NCBI GenBank assembly: GCA_020064725.1
Contig: JAGTWJ010000017.1
Location: 2,232,001 to 2,296,000, forward strand
Direction: 5' to 3'
DNA from: Drechslerella dactyloides
Taxonomy: Eukaryota; Ascomycota; Orbiliomycetes; Orbiliales; Orbiliaceae
Length of the DNA stretch: 64,000 nt
The notes under the pieces are model-generated. The model saw only the letters and a list, made by a program, of their open reading frames with translations. It was not told the origin of the DNA and did no database searches. Position numbers and translations under genes: made by a program. Of this stretch, positions 24,681 through 35,626 are shown piece after piece. Each line of letters begins with the position of its first letter. Within the stretch, counting starts at the first letter, position 1.

Positions 24681-25842
24681 CTGAGCTAATTTCTCGCGCA
24701 ATCGCGAATTTACCAAGTGCAGCTCCCCGGAGCGCTGCTAATCGATAAGAGGTGGCCAGTCCCCTGCAGCTGGCTGGGAACCTAACGCCACTGGCGTAAG
24801 ATCTTAGCACCGTACAGTGCGAAGTAGCTAATCTAATCATTAGAGATGATTCGAGCGCCAAAAACTTTCACATCGTGACCCTAAGATCCAGATTTTCTTC
24901 CTGTTGGTAGCTGCTGCAGTCAAGTAGTTTCAAGGCTTATGTGGAGTGTATATACCAGTAGTTTAGAGCTCACATCGCGATCTCGAGCTCGTTGCAATAT
25001 GATGCCTTAACAATTGCTTAGCTAGCGCCTGGTAGGATTATATTGCGTAACGAGATCGATCGACCCGGTCAATTGGGATATTCGTCAAATGGCCTGATCG
25101 ATACTGGTCTCGTGAATAAGAACCGGACCTCTCAATAAAGGAAGTGCTCTGAAATCAAAGCTTGTGCTGTGGTTACTGGTGTTCTTCTTTGGAAAATAGT
25201 AATCCAATGTACCCTGGAATCACTAGAACAGATATCATCACTCTTAAACTTCGGATTGGAATCTAAAGAGCGTATATACATGAGTAATGAGTGTTTTGAA
25301 ATAGCAGCCGCTGGAGCGAAGCTACCATGAAATGTTGTCCTCCCCCCGCTATCGAAATTTTAACCACGAGTAGATGCCTTTCCTGCGTCGAGTAGAAAAG
25401 GTTAACTACCTCGGGGCCCACAACCACAACACAGAATTTTAATATCTCCAGTCCCAGACCTATCAAGTGCAACCGGGAACCATCGATGGGACGATTCTGA
25501 GGAGTTGCTACGATAATAAACAGACTAGAATGTCAATCGAATCTGCGCGTTCAGGCTGCAGGCTCTCCAGCAATCAAGGTTCGTGAACAGATCTCTCGTT
25601 CAATATCGATATTTGCGCCTACCATTTCGACCGACAGACACCACTGTTATGTATGTATTAAAAAACTCCATATACATGTTGCTGCCGTGGTAATTATGCA
25701 TGAGGGAGCTAGAGCTATATATCTATATCTATATCTGACGCATCTCGGTTCCGAAGATAGTTGGCAACTCGCACAGCAACGTAATTTGAATATAATTCTG
25801 CAAACTCGTCAAGTTTTTCAACATCGAGCTATCGATATCGGG

Positions 25843-26901
25843 ATGGAGGAAGAGACTACCGTCGATTACTTTGCTACGCATCACTCAAAGGGAACATTAA
25901 CGCACCCGCCTCGAGGCTTAAGCGCCTTACGGTGCGATGATGGGGGCGAGGATGTTAAGACTCCAGATGAAAAGCAATTGGCGGTAGCTAATCCCAGCCC
26001 CTCAGAAATGTTTGAGCGACAAAAACTCTCACGGTATCTCGACACTGTTTTTGAAAATAAGATGGGCACCTGCCCGCCTGTGATCCCGATCGCGGCCGAT
26101 TTCGTCGACGTTACGGGCAAGTCTTACTGCGGTTAGTATCGTCCTACTGAATATTCACAAATATGTTGCATAAGAGGAGTGCTGATGCGAGGAGTAGTGC
26201 GAGCGACGGCATGGGCGTTCGGGACGCACCACCTCTTCACCTGCAATCACACCTTCGAAGACGAGGAGATCATAGACTCGAGTACCGGAAAGACCGTTCT
26301 CGTCCAGCTGGTCGGCGTTCATTGGACGAACAGTTTGAACCCACGCAGTCGTCGAGCAAACCTCGAAATAGTGTATCAGGATCACATCCATGATATCGCT
26401 ATTCTAAAATCGGACGAGGCCTTCCACCGCCTGATACTCCAATGTCGCCCGCCAGTACCTTATTCGAAGCTATACACGGTCCAAATATTGAACGTAGGGC
26501 ATCCGATCGTGCACCCAGGGCGCGCATATCCGAGCCCGAAGCCGCACACCTTTCTCTCCGATGCGGCATCGACAGAAGGGTTTTCGGGAGGACCAGTTAT
26601 GACCTCGAATGGCCACGTTATTGGGATGCTGCAAGCGTCCTGGGGGGATATCAATGCGATGGTTGTCACCACAGGGGGCCTTCTCAAGGCGCTGCGAGAT
26701 TTCGGGGGCGGGACGATAGAGTGGGAAGAGTACGGAGTGAAGGCCTGCATAGGCTGGAAGATACCTCGCCAGCTCTCTCCGCCACCCACCGCAATCGACT
26801 CTAGGTTAGTGGGGCTTCTATACCGCAAGAAGGACAACTGGGAGCAGATGCTCAAGGAGATCGAGGTCGCCAAGGCATACGAGCAGACCGGGGAAGATTA
26901 G
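25843..26901 (+). CDS. Trypsin-fold serine peptidase, no signal peptide
   Basis: Two exons, 25843-26131 and 26177-26901, flank a 45-nt intron and give 337 residues. After an unrecognised acidic N-terminus (1-96), residues 97-260 have the chymotrypsin-like order with a complete triad: His121 in FTCNH, Asp169 in HDIAIL, and Ser233 in GFSGGPV, followed by GHVIGML. This matches the trypsin-like peptidase_2/HtrA type fold (PF13365) without a PDZ domain. There is no signal peptide or membrane segment, so a cytosolic or nuclear location is likely. The C-terminal 75 residues are charged and helical. I chose ATG 25843; an in-frame ATG at 25687 would add an AT-rich, Tyr/Leu-rich leader that looks untranslated. 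It sits alone in AT-richer DNA. Substrate is unknown. Confidence 0.7.
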
Positions 26902-27824
26902 AGACTGGGGTGGGCGGCTGTGGGATTGCAGAGAGCGCGAAGTCGGGACTGCTGGGCCCGACCTCGCGCGTACTCAAGCAGGTAGTTTTAGCTTTTTCTT
27001 TTTTTTAACGTATAAAGGTATCTTGACGTCAGTTGCAAGTTGCTTCTGGCCGGCCCGAGCTCCAGGCTTCGAGTTACATCGTACATCCCAGTCCGACGGC
27101 CGCCGTGTCGGGAAGGCTATCGATAGCGGCGGACCAGACCGTCGCTTCCGGTGCCTGCTGCCCCCGCAGTCAGGTCGAGCATCTGCCGCATCCGCGCATG
27201 AGAAAGAGCGATATCGGTATCGCGGTCTTCGTTGACATGACCCTGATTCGTGTCATGAGTGGCATCTCAGGCCTGACCTGACCCGACCCGGCGTGCGGGT
27301 AACGTATGCAGGCTCGAATTCCCACACGAGATGAGGGGACGTGCATGCATGCAGCTTAGCCGGCCGCGCTGGTCAGGGGAAAACTGCTCCACTGCTGTCC
27401 ACCAACTGGATAAATCCAGCCGGTGCGAAACCGTGCCTGATTAGTTCTGGCAGTCCGGATGGCCAGGTTAATTCGTATCGCGATCGATGGTCCACTCTTT
27501 CTCACCACGGACAGCTCCCGTCGCGGCTGAGGGGAAGCTCTGGCCAGTCCCGTCCAGCCGCGATCCCCTTTCTCCTCACGCCGCCAGTCGGGTGAATTTA
27601 TATCAAGAAGTAGCCGCCATGAGATACTCCGCCGTGGACACACGCCAACCTATAAAACACCGTCGACGAACCGTCGTCCGAGTGCGCCTGTTCGACGTCG
27701 TTGCGTTGGAAGCAGAACCTCCTCCTGCTGCTGCCGGTCACATTCCACACCCCCACGACGACACCTCGAGTCCATTCCGACACTCCTCCCCTTCTCCAAC
27801 ATCCTCATCATTACCACCGCCACG
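26902..27824. other. Intergenic, 0.9 kb
   Basis: Holds the peptidase 3' end and the promoter and leader of the methyltransferase gene. A TATAAAA-like word lies near 27650, about 170 bases before the ATG. The leader (27720-27820) is CA/CT-rich. No other gene was seen. Confidence 0.5.
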
Positions 27825-29195
27825 ATGATGGAACCGGGCCTCTCTCCGGCCTTCGCATACCCGAAGCCGGCAGCTCACCGCGAGCGCCTCATCCCCATCC
27901 TCACCAACAACCTGCTCCTCCCGGACGGCGTCTTGCCAATCCCCACCAGCGCTGGCGTCCACCACCACCTGCGCAAACCCGAGCCGCAATACTTCATGGG
28001 CCGCCCCGTGCACCCGGCCTACCACTACAAGCGCAACCGCCGATACGCCGGCGACGACTCGATCCCCTACCCGCTGCCCTGCGACCAGCAGGAAGTCAAC
28101 CGGCAGAACCTCGTCCACCACATCTTCCACGAGGTCTTCGGCACCATCCACGCAGCCGAGTTCCCGCGGCCCGAAGACATTCCCGCGCACGTCCTGGACG
28201 TCGGCTGCGGCAGCGGGCTGTGGATCGCGAGCATGGCTGACGAATTCGCCGCCCGCGGCCGCCCAGACGTCCGCTTCACGGGGCTCGACATTGTGCGAAA
28301 CCACCCCGACATGCCGAGCGTCAACTTCCGCTTCGTCAAGCACAACATCCTCAACCTGCCGCTGCCGTTCAGCACCGGCGAGTTCGATTACATCATGGTG
28401 CGCGAGATGAGTCTGTGCTACCCGCAGGACCGCAACCCCGAGGCCCTGCTGGAGGAGTATCTGCGGATCCTCAAGGTCGGCGGGACGCTGGAGGTGCAGT
28501 GCTCCGACCACGCGATCCGGAGCCTGGCGCAGTCGTCCATTCCGCCGTCGTCGCGGAGCGGCGCGTACCTGCTGACGGCGTCGACGAGGTTCAACACCAA
28601 GTCGGAAAACTCGTACATACAAGACTACAACAGGTACATCGGCCACTTTCTAGGCACGCGGCAGCTGGACACGGCGCCGTGCACGAACGTGCAGGCAGCG
28701 CTGTTGATGGAGGCCAAGTCGATAGGCAACGTCAGGCATCGGCGGTACGCGCTGCCGCTGGACAATCCGATCTGGGAGGGCAGGCCGTCGGCGTCGCCGC
28801 TGGTGACGGGGATGTTGGAGAACCGCTCCTTGACATCCTTGATATCCACGACGGAGCCGCGGAAGTCCAGCGAGAGCAGCAAGTCCGCACCCCAGAGCAC
28901 GACCGCTGTCGGAGCGTCAGACGTCGAGGCGAGGAGCGTGGACAGCGAGCCCAGGATGAAGGGCATGGAGATAACCGTGTCGGGCGACGCCCAGGCGCTG
29001 CGGATACTCGCCCGGCAGACCTTCACGAGCATGATCAGGAACCTGGAGCCCGTGCTCCGTCAGGCGAACCGCATCCCGCAGGAAGACTGGGACTGGTGGT
29101 TCCGCGACCTGATGCTGAACTTCCACGAGAACAAGGGCCTGACCGGCGGCGAGTGTCTCGAGATGGGGGCCTGGTGGGGCGTCAAGAAGAGCTGA
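27825..29195 (+). CDS. SAM-dependent methyltransferase (fungal, LaeA/UMTA-like class I)
   Basis: A single exon of 456 residues. The Rossmann motif I is VLDVGCGSGLW at 123-133, the acidic motif II is FTGLDIV near 160, and motif post-I/III features follow (EFDYIMVREM, then ILKVGGTLEV). Before the fold, PYPLPCDQQEVNRQNLVHHIF resembles the substrate-side lead-in of fungal LaeA- and UMTA-type methyltransferases. After a Ser-rich insertion (about 345-380) a C-terminal helical cap ends in GAWWGVKKS. The substrate cannot be read from sequence. No polyketide or peptide synthetase gene is in the window, so there is no sign of a secondary-metabolite cluster. The start has two adjacent ATGs; either may be used. 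PDX1 follows on the same strand after 0.5 kb. Confidence 0.75.
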   Translation: MMEPGLSPAFAYPKPAAHRERLIPILTNNLLLPDGVLPIPTSAGVHHHLRKPEPQYFMGRPVHPAYHYKRNRRYAGDDSIPYPLPCDQQEVNRQNLVHHIFHEVFGTIHAAEFPRPEDIPAHVLDVGCGSGLWIASMADEFAARGRPDVRFTGLDIVRNHPDMPSVNFRFVKHNILNLPLPFSTGEFDYIMVREMSLCYPQDRNPEALLEEYLRILKVGGTLEVQCSDHAIRSLAQSSIPPSSRSGAYLLTASTRFNTKSENSYIQDYNRYIGHFLGTRQLDTAPCTNVQAALLMEAKSIGNVRHRRYALPLDNPIWEGRPSASPLVTGMLENRSLTSLISTTEPRKSSESSKSAPQSTTAVGASDVEARSVDSEPRMKGMEITVSGDAQALRILARQTFTSMIRNLEPVLRQANRIPQEDWDWWFRDLMLNFHENKGLTGGECLEMGAWWGVKKS

Positions 29196-29709
29196 CCGTC
29201 AGATACGATTTGGGAGGATTAGTTGACACTGTACATCTACATTTGGGACTGGCAGCATAGGCATGGCGTTCCGGAGCAGTCGCAAATTTGGCATCGCAGG
29301 CGGCCTTTTGGTATAATATAACATAGCATTCATGAAAGTTCCTTCTTGCGTACCGGCAGCGCTCGCGATATTACCAGCACATATTACAGCAACCGCACAT
29401 GTACATACCATATATCATACATCTTAATAAAGTTACCCACGTGCTCAAGCATCGTTACGATATATATCATGCATGCATGATCGTTTCTATTATCGGACGG
29501 TGAATCCGCCGTGTCGCGCCGGTTCGGCATGCCGAGACCACCCGATCCGAAATGCGCGGTCCCAACAAAAACGACCGAACAAACCGCACCAACCGGCCCG
29601 ATCTTCCTATCGCCAACCTCACTCGCTCCACCGTCAATTGCAACCTCCCGTCGACATCCACGACACCATCTCCGCCAATTGCGCGTCCACGCCACGCACG
29701 GCATCGAAA
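29196..29709. other. Intergenic, 0.5 kb (PDX1 promoter)
   Basis: AT-rich 3' flank of the methyltransferase gene, then a palindromic ATCATGCATGCATGAT at about 29467-29482 and a C/A-rich leader before PDX1. No gene seen. Confidence 0.5.
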
Positions 29710-31225
29710 ATGTCGTCCGCCCTGCGATCCTCCACGCGGCGCCTGCTGCATCCCGCGCGCGCCTGGCGATATGCTACCGTCAGAGGTATCACCACCCACT
29801 CGTTAATACCGCTGTGTCCAGATTGTACTATCAACCTTGAATTATGTAGTTTAGTGTCCGATTGCTAATGATATATCGTATGGTTAGGAATCTCGTCGAC
29901 GGCCTGCACGTGTAAGGCGCAGAACTTCACCATGCCCGCGCTGTCGCCGACAATGACAGAAGGCAGCATCTCCGCCTGGCGGATCAACGAGGGTGCGTCT
30001 ACCCATTACCACATATCATAAACACCTCGTCCCACAATTCCCACGAAACTGCATTCCCATGCCCCGGATCTACTCCACATGCCTCATCAATGCTAGAGGA
30101 TGCGCTAACGTGTTCGTTTTGTACGAACGATGCTGCAGGCGACAAGTTCTCCGCGGGCGACGTCATACTGGAAGTCGAGACGGACAAGGCGCAGATGGAC
30201 GTCGAAGCGCAGGACGACGGCATCCTCGCCAAGATATTCGTACGCTGCCCCGTCTACATTGATATATCTGTTGCAAGTATACTGATATGGAAGCACAGGT
30301 TCCAGCTAGCAAGGACCAAGTGCAAGTCGGCACCCGCATCGCCGTTCTCGCCGACATTGACGACGACCTCTCAAGCCTCGAAATCCCCGCCGAACAGCCC
30401 GTCGCCTCCTCCTCACCCCCGCCGGAACCTCAATCCTCCGCCGCCGAATCCACCCCTCCGCCACCGCAGTCATCGAGCGCGCCGTCCGAACCCGACTCGT
30501 CGTCCTCCCACGACAACAAGCCGCGCAAGAACCCCTTCGTCGCAAGCCCCGGCATCGCGCTCCTCCTGCACACGCACGGCCTGGAAATGTCGGACGTAAA
30601 GGGCACCGGCCCCGGTGGCCGCGTCCTCAAAGGCGACGTGCTAGCCCACCTCGGCAAGATACCAACCGACAAGCCCCGGTCCCTCGCCGCCGAAATCGCC
30701 AGCCTCGCAAAACTCGACCTCTCAAACATCAAACCCGCCGCCGCCAAACCCGCCGCCGCCTCCAAACGACCGGCGGCACCGACCAAGCTAGACCCCCTGC
30801 AGCTTGTCGAGGTCTCCCTGCCCATCTCGCTTGCCAAAGTCACAGCGGTGGCACCGGACGCCCCCGTCGCCGACGCAATCGCCCGCGCGGTCGCCTTTGC
30901 AAACGCAGGTCTACCGCCGTCAAAGATCCCGCCGTCGCCACACGACCTCTTCGACGAAGTCCTGGGTCTGCCGTCCGCACGTAAGCAGCCACGGTACACC
31001 GTCACATCGGCCGAATACCGCCCCGCGGCAGTAGCGGCACCGTCGCCGGCAGAGCTGTTCGACGAAGTGATAGGCGCCAAGTCTGCGAGGGCGAGGAATG
31101 CGGTGGTTGCGCCGGTGGGATTGCGGGAGTTCAAGGTGCAGGTGCCGGCGGTTGATCGGGATCGCGCCGAGTTCTTTCTGGCGAAGGTCAAGTTTTCGCT
31201 CGAGGGCGACGTCGAGAAGGTGTAG
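29710..31225 (+). CDS. PDX1: Pyruvate dehydrogenase complex E3-binding protein (protein X)
   Basis: Four exons join in phase: 29710-29785, 29888-29992, 30139-30239 and 30299-31225, giving 402 residues. The Arg/Ser-rich start (SSALRSSTRRLLHPARAWRY) is a mitochondrial targeting sequence. A lipoyl domain follows (FTMPALSPTMTEG, then VETDKAQMDVEA with the lipoyl lysine). After a Pro/Ser linker comes a peripheral-subunit-binding domain (SPGIALLLHTHGLEMSDVKG, GPGGRVLKGDVLAHL). There is no acetyltransferase core with its HxxxDG motif, which separates protein X from E2 (LAT1). It anchors dihydrolipoamide dehydrogenase to the complex core in the matrix. Odd point: the C-terminal part has two copies of a DLFDEVLG/ELFDEVIG motif about 45 residues apart, each followed by an SAR segment. 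Confidence 0.9.
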
Positions 31226-31648
31226 CTGTGGTTGTGGCGTGGCGGGTGCGTTTTAGATCACTTTCGTGTAAGTATATATGTGATATCTCTGAAATTCAAG
31301 CGACTGCATTGCATTCATAGAGGTTCAATGTCGTATTATGGGACGTAGCATTTCCTCGCGATGTAAAGACTGTGTGCGTGCCACCGTCATTATGAGCGTA
31401 TATGGTCGCATTAATTTGGATCTAGGCTTGGTCTCTATCACCCCTGTGCACGCCTCGCGACATTTACAATGGCCTGGTAATCGCATGTCGTCGATATTGA
31501 TACTCCACAAGTGGATATTCGGCATCACGCGCTGTCACAAATATCATATCTCCCACCACCGCTCGCAATGCATGAGCGGTAAAATATAATTAAATATAAT
31601 AAGAGTTTACGCTATGCAAGAACGCTACGCATCCGAAATACTTCATCA
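31226..31648. other. Convergent intergenic region, 0.4 kb
   Basis: 3' flanks of PDX1 and PRI2. Nothing else seen. Confidence 0.6.
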
Positions 31649-33368
31649 TCACGTCATGGCGGTATCCTCCTCCTTCACTTCCTGCTTCACCCGCCCCTTC
31701 TTCGCACTCCCCGGATTCTTCAAATTCCAGCTCCGATCAAACCACTCGTTCGGATGCACAATCGTTTCCCGCATGCTACTACCGCCGCCACCATCCTTCT
31801 CCCTCTTCAGCTCCCGCTCGTGCAGATGCTCGAAGACGCGGTTACACGCCAAATGGTACTTCCTCGCCGCCACGTCCTGCTTTACACCGCTCTGCACGCT
31901 CTTCTCCTCGTTCCCGATCCCCATCTGCGACTCCATCGCCAGCATTAGATTGTCCACGGAGAAATGGCGGAACGGACACCCGTGCGCGTCGCCCGTACCC
32001 GGCGGGTGGTCCATCAATATCTGCTGGCAGCTATACGGGGAGTAGTTGCGCCCGGCGCCCTGCAAGCCGTAGGAATGCCGGATGTTGTACCGGTACTCCT
32101 TGTTGAACTGCTCGTCGGTGAACTTTGAGAAGGCTTGCCGCCAGAAGACGAGGGCTTCGTCGATGGAGAGGCCGATGCCCTTGAGGAAGAGGCCGTACTG
32201 CAGGCGGCCGAAGTGGCGGAGGTGCTTGTCGCGCCGCAGGGAGGAGTGCAGGTTGCGCATGCAGAGGGGGAAGTGGGTTTTCAGTCCGTCGATTTGGCCT
32301 GCGGTTATGGCTTCGCCGGAGAGCGTGGTCGGCGCGGCGGAGGAGTTGTATTCGGGGGCTGAGAAGCCTTTGCTGAGGTGGTTGAGGATCGGTATCAGGC
32401 GGTCGTCTTCGTCGAGGCGGGGGAGCAGCCGCGCCGTCGCCTGCACACACATACACACATAAATATCAGCAACCACCTCCACACCTTATATACGCGCACG
32501 TGTATGCTGATATGGAGGGGGAAGAGGGGGTGCCTACGATGAGGGACTGGTCCAGCTTCTTCGAGAACTCGGCGAGCACCAGGCTCACGAGCGCCCCGCT
32601 GGGCACATACGCCATACCGCCCCGAATAAACACCCTCCGACTCTCGACCAGATCCGCCACGCGGTCCCACTCAACTTTGACGTACGACTCCGCGTCGAAC
32701 TGCGCGCGCGTCTTCTCAGGCGGCAGCCGCGCCCCGAGCGCCAGCACAGCCTTCAGCTGCTCAGCATACTGCGCCTTCTCGCCCTCCCCGACGACCTGGG
32801 AGTCCAGCTCCAGCGCGCTCATAAACTCATGCCGCTCGCGCGTGTCGTCCGTGCTGAAGCGGTGGCGGAACAGGATCGTTTCCACGCGCGTGAAGCGGCG
32901 GCGCAGGTCTTCGGAGCGGGCGAAGGCCAGGCGGAGGATGAAGTGGCTGTAGTGGTCCTTGCGGCGCTCGGCGGTCAGGCCTGCGAACCGCTTGGGGTTG
33001 CTGCGCTCGGCCTCCGGCACGGAGTGGTTGGAGGCCAGCGGGAGGTATTTGTCCAGCAGGCGCTTGAGGGTCGCGTCGATTTCGGCGGGGGTGTTGTTGC
33101 GGAACAGGCAGGTTTCAATCTCGCCGAGGACTGCAGGTACATTCATATTAGTATAGGTGCGAGAGGGTGGTTAATTTTGGGGGTAGGCACCTCGGAGGCG
33201 GTCGATGGCCCATTGTTCGAACTCCTCGAGGGAGACTTCCTGGGTGGGCGGCTTGTCGTAGAAGTTGAGGCGCGTGGGGTATGGTAGACCGGACTCTTTG
33301 GCGGCCGCGCCGATAACGTTGCCGCGACGCTGCTTGCGGGCCCGGCGGATGGCCTCTGCTCCCTCCAT
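31649..33368 (-). CDS. PRI2: DNA primase large subunit
   Basis: Three exons join in phase: 33368-33191, 33130-32538 and 32440-31649, giving 520 residues. The N-terminal helical half contains the family segment RLNFYDKPPTQEVSLEEFE. The C-terminal 4Fe-4S domain has all four cysteines, Cys317 (FPLCM), Cys395 (SPYSCQ), Cys412 (HGCPF) and Cys456 (HLACNR), with spacing 78/17/44, close to yeast Pri2. HSYG near 378-381 and the YNIRH segment before it belong to the conserved primer-template surface. With Pri1 and Pol-alpha it starts RNA-DNA primers at origins and Okazaki fragments. The Lys/Glu tail after residue 480 is non-conserved. An MluI cell-cycle box lies 76 bp upstream of the ATG, in line with S-phase expression. 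Confidence 0.93.
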
Positions 33369-34942
33369 GGCGTGGTGTTAGAGGTGGTGATAGACGTGGT
33401 GGTGGAGCAATTGGGGGGGTCGCGAAGTTGAGGTCGTCGCGAGACGCGTCTGTTGTAGACGCCGTCGCGTTAAGTGGGTCAAGCCACAGCAGTAGCACAA
33501 TGGTAGCACGGTCAGCCACAGCGACAACGCGGATTGAATTCCGTCGACGGCGATTCGTCCAAACCGCCTTGTTGCGCTTGGCAGGTAGCAGATTGATATG
33601 ACCGGGTTTGTACCTGTATCGAAAGACAGCTATCGACAGTCGTATTCTTTGTTTTTTACAAAAGTGCATGCGGCGACAGGTAGCAAATCGCTCCAGTCAC
33701 AATCCGTATGACGGCCTGCAATTGACGAATAGCCTGTGGTCAACGCATCTCTGTGTTACAAAAATGTTTATAACCGCGAAATGTCTATTGAGTAGTATGC
33801 AGCAACTGCAAGCTGGCAAGGCTGCGAGCACGAAGAAGAGTAGGTACCTTTAGCCCTTGGATCAGGTTTGCATTTTCCGACATGCCAATTGTCGTATTTT
33901 ATCTTCTCCGAAACGGTGAATAACATATATCTTCGCAAAGCTGCAGCGGGCACCGTTCGAGTGTTTCACCAAACGCAGGTAGTACTAGTTCATATACTAA
34001 CATGATCCATCGTGCTATATCTTAATATTAGAGGGTACTAAGTATATATACATACAGGTGTTCCTTAGGCCCAGAATTTACTGCTACCATCCAACCTTAT
34101 ATCGCAGTTTTGCAAAGCAGGTATTGTGTAACCAGCGGAAGGGAGGCGTAGAACTTTGAAACCTTGGATAAAGACCGTGATCAACTCGCAAGCTATGGCT
34201 ATATAGTCTCACCGATTAATGACACCAGGTGTGATGCCTACAGATTATCTGACCAACCCACCTAGAGAATCCACACATTCAAAGAAATGTTCTGGATATC
34301 AGCCAGTTGTATTCCGGTACGAGCTGTAGGAGATGCCCGAGAATCGTATTCACAGAGGACTTGAGCGTAATTTATCGTCCGGTGATATTGGGCGCAAAGA
34401 TAAGCTCGTTCTTGTCATAAAGCATATGGATTTTTATTCTTTTCTCTCGTGAACGTGGAAATTCTTTTTAAACTTGTGGCTTAGAGCCTCAGATCAGTTT
34501 TGTTGAATCGGAATGGAGAGATAGGATTGAGACGGGAAGACATGATGGCCTGACGGAAGATAGTGGATAGGAATAGCATATTCGCATTTTTCTCACTCCG
34601 GACGTAAGCTTTTATAAATTTTATCGAAACTGGACGCTATGATTATCATCCATCTCCTCCAGGAGATCTGCGTCAGGAATCCAAGACGCAAGCCGGCCCA
34701 GGAGTTGTGAGATTGCTTCCGCAAAAGTATGGAGTTAGAGAATTGATTGACGGGGGCGACTCTTGGCTGTAGCTTCTTGGGGGGAAGCAGGAGATTCATT
34801 GGCTCTGGGTTTCCCCCAGAGGATATCTTGGACTGGCCCTTCTGGTGAAATTTTTATATCGTCTGGATCCTGAACCAGGTAGCTGACGCGTCCAATGTGA
34901 AGCCAACGCAGAAGAGTACGTTGGATCGTGGTGGAGGATCCA
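33369..34942. other. PRI2 upstream region and AT-rich intergenic DNA
   Basis: The PRI2 promoter occupies roughly 33369-33600. From 33850 to 34900 the DNA is AT-rich, without any supported coding frame. Confidence 0.5.
33442..33451. promoter_or_regulatory. MluI cell-cycle box (MCB) in a 10-bp palindrome
   Basis: AGACGCGTCT is a perfect palindrome containing ACGCGT at 33444-33449, 76 bp upstream of the PRI2 ATG. ACGCGT is the binding site of the MBF (Mbp1/Swi6 or Res) complex that drives G1/S genes, and primase subunits are known targets in yeasts. Function here is inference from position and sequence. Confidence 0.6.
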
Positions 34943-35239
34943 ATGCCCGAAAATTATCTGGAATTGCCCCGCTATGCTCGAAATGCCGGTCATATCTCGA
35001 ATACTGCCACCGTCGTCTTCGTTATATATATGGGTGTAGATACCAGCCTTCAGCTTCCTCAGTATCCACAGAATACTACCAGTGTAGCAGCAACAACTTG
35101 GAGACACATTCGAACCAGTGACTTATTATACGCGTATACGCCCGGCGTCATATTCGAGAACCAGAGGTGAGATTACTCTCTTTCAGATAAATAATATACA
35201 AGAAATATGCGACTACATACTAACAGGTCGTCCTCGTAG
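34943..35239 (+). CDS. Small unidentified ORF, possible exon
   Basis: An ATG at 34943 opens about 76 codons (begins MPENYLELPRYARNAGH) up to a donor-like AG|GTGAGA at 35168/35169; unspliced it closes directly after the donor (TGA). A TACTAACAG acceptor at 35226 would splice it in phase with the next small ORF, but a TAG at 35237-35239 stands in that frame before the downstream ATG. So this is a short two-exon gene ending there, or the front half of a broken gene. No family recognised. Confidence 0.25.
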
Positions 35240-35257
35240 ACAAATTATTATAAGAAA

Positions 35258-35626
35258 ATGGCAATGTCGTTCGTAAACAACACCATCGATGAGCTTATGG
35301 GCAGCGCCAGCCGTGCGGCTTCAGCATATATGATCATCATAGAGGGCAACGAAGGGAATCTCCTCGAGGTGGGCACGCGTTGGATCCCGCTGGACGAGAG
35401 AGCGGCGCGCGGGTGCTCGCTGGACGCCGCGGAGATTAAAAAGATGTCGAGGGACCAATTACGGCTCGTTGCTGATGTCCTTGTTTATCTTCGTGATAAT
35501 GACCCGAGGCCTCGTCGCGAGTGGGATATGATTTCGTGTTGGGGAGGCGTCGATGGATTGTTTTTGATAGTTAGGAATTTCTTCCCGGAGACGGAGGGGA
35601 GCATGATCACTGAACAATTCTCTTGA
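35258..35626 (+). CDS. Small hypothetical protein, 122 residues
   Basis: A single ATG-started frame in good context (AAGAAAATGG). The product has a mixed, globular-looking composition: an amphipathic start (SFVNNTIDELMGSASRAASA), a hydrophobic strand YMIIIEG, a charged helix with LDAAEIKKMSRDQLRLVADVL, and an aromatic C-terminus with CWGGVDGLFLIVRNFFP. There is no signal peptide or membrane segment, and I recognise no family. GC content and codon choice rise above the AT-rich surroundings exactly across the frame, which supports coding. It may be the second half of the frame at 34943, separated by one in-frame stop. Confidence 0.45.
   Translation: MAMSFVNNTIDELMGSASRAASAYMIIIEGNEGNLLEVGTRWIPLDERAARGCSLDAAEIKKMSRDQLRLVADVLVYLRDNDPRPRREWDMISCWGGVDGLFLIVRNFFPETEGSMITEQFS

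Larger units (their letters stand above)
23033..25842. other. Intergenic, 2.8 kb, microsatellites then AT-richer DNA
   Basis: The CCR4 promoter side (23033-23900) is G/A-rich with GGCA and GGCT microsatellites. From 24460 to 24680 there are short tandem repeats. From about 24700 to 25840 the DNA turns AT-richer and shows no supported gene; long frames here are low-complexity or lack an ATG. Confidence 0.5.

Noticed and set aside
24256..24861. 201-codon open frame on the minus strand
   Set aside because: Its composition comes from the CCACGGTG minisatellite (HRGSHRGSH repeats); no domain, and the frame is an effect of the repeat.
27738..28646. 302-codon frame antisense to the methyltransferase gene
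   Set aside because: Shadow of a GC-rich coding exon; the plus strand has the intact SAM-binding motifs.
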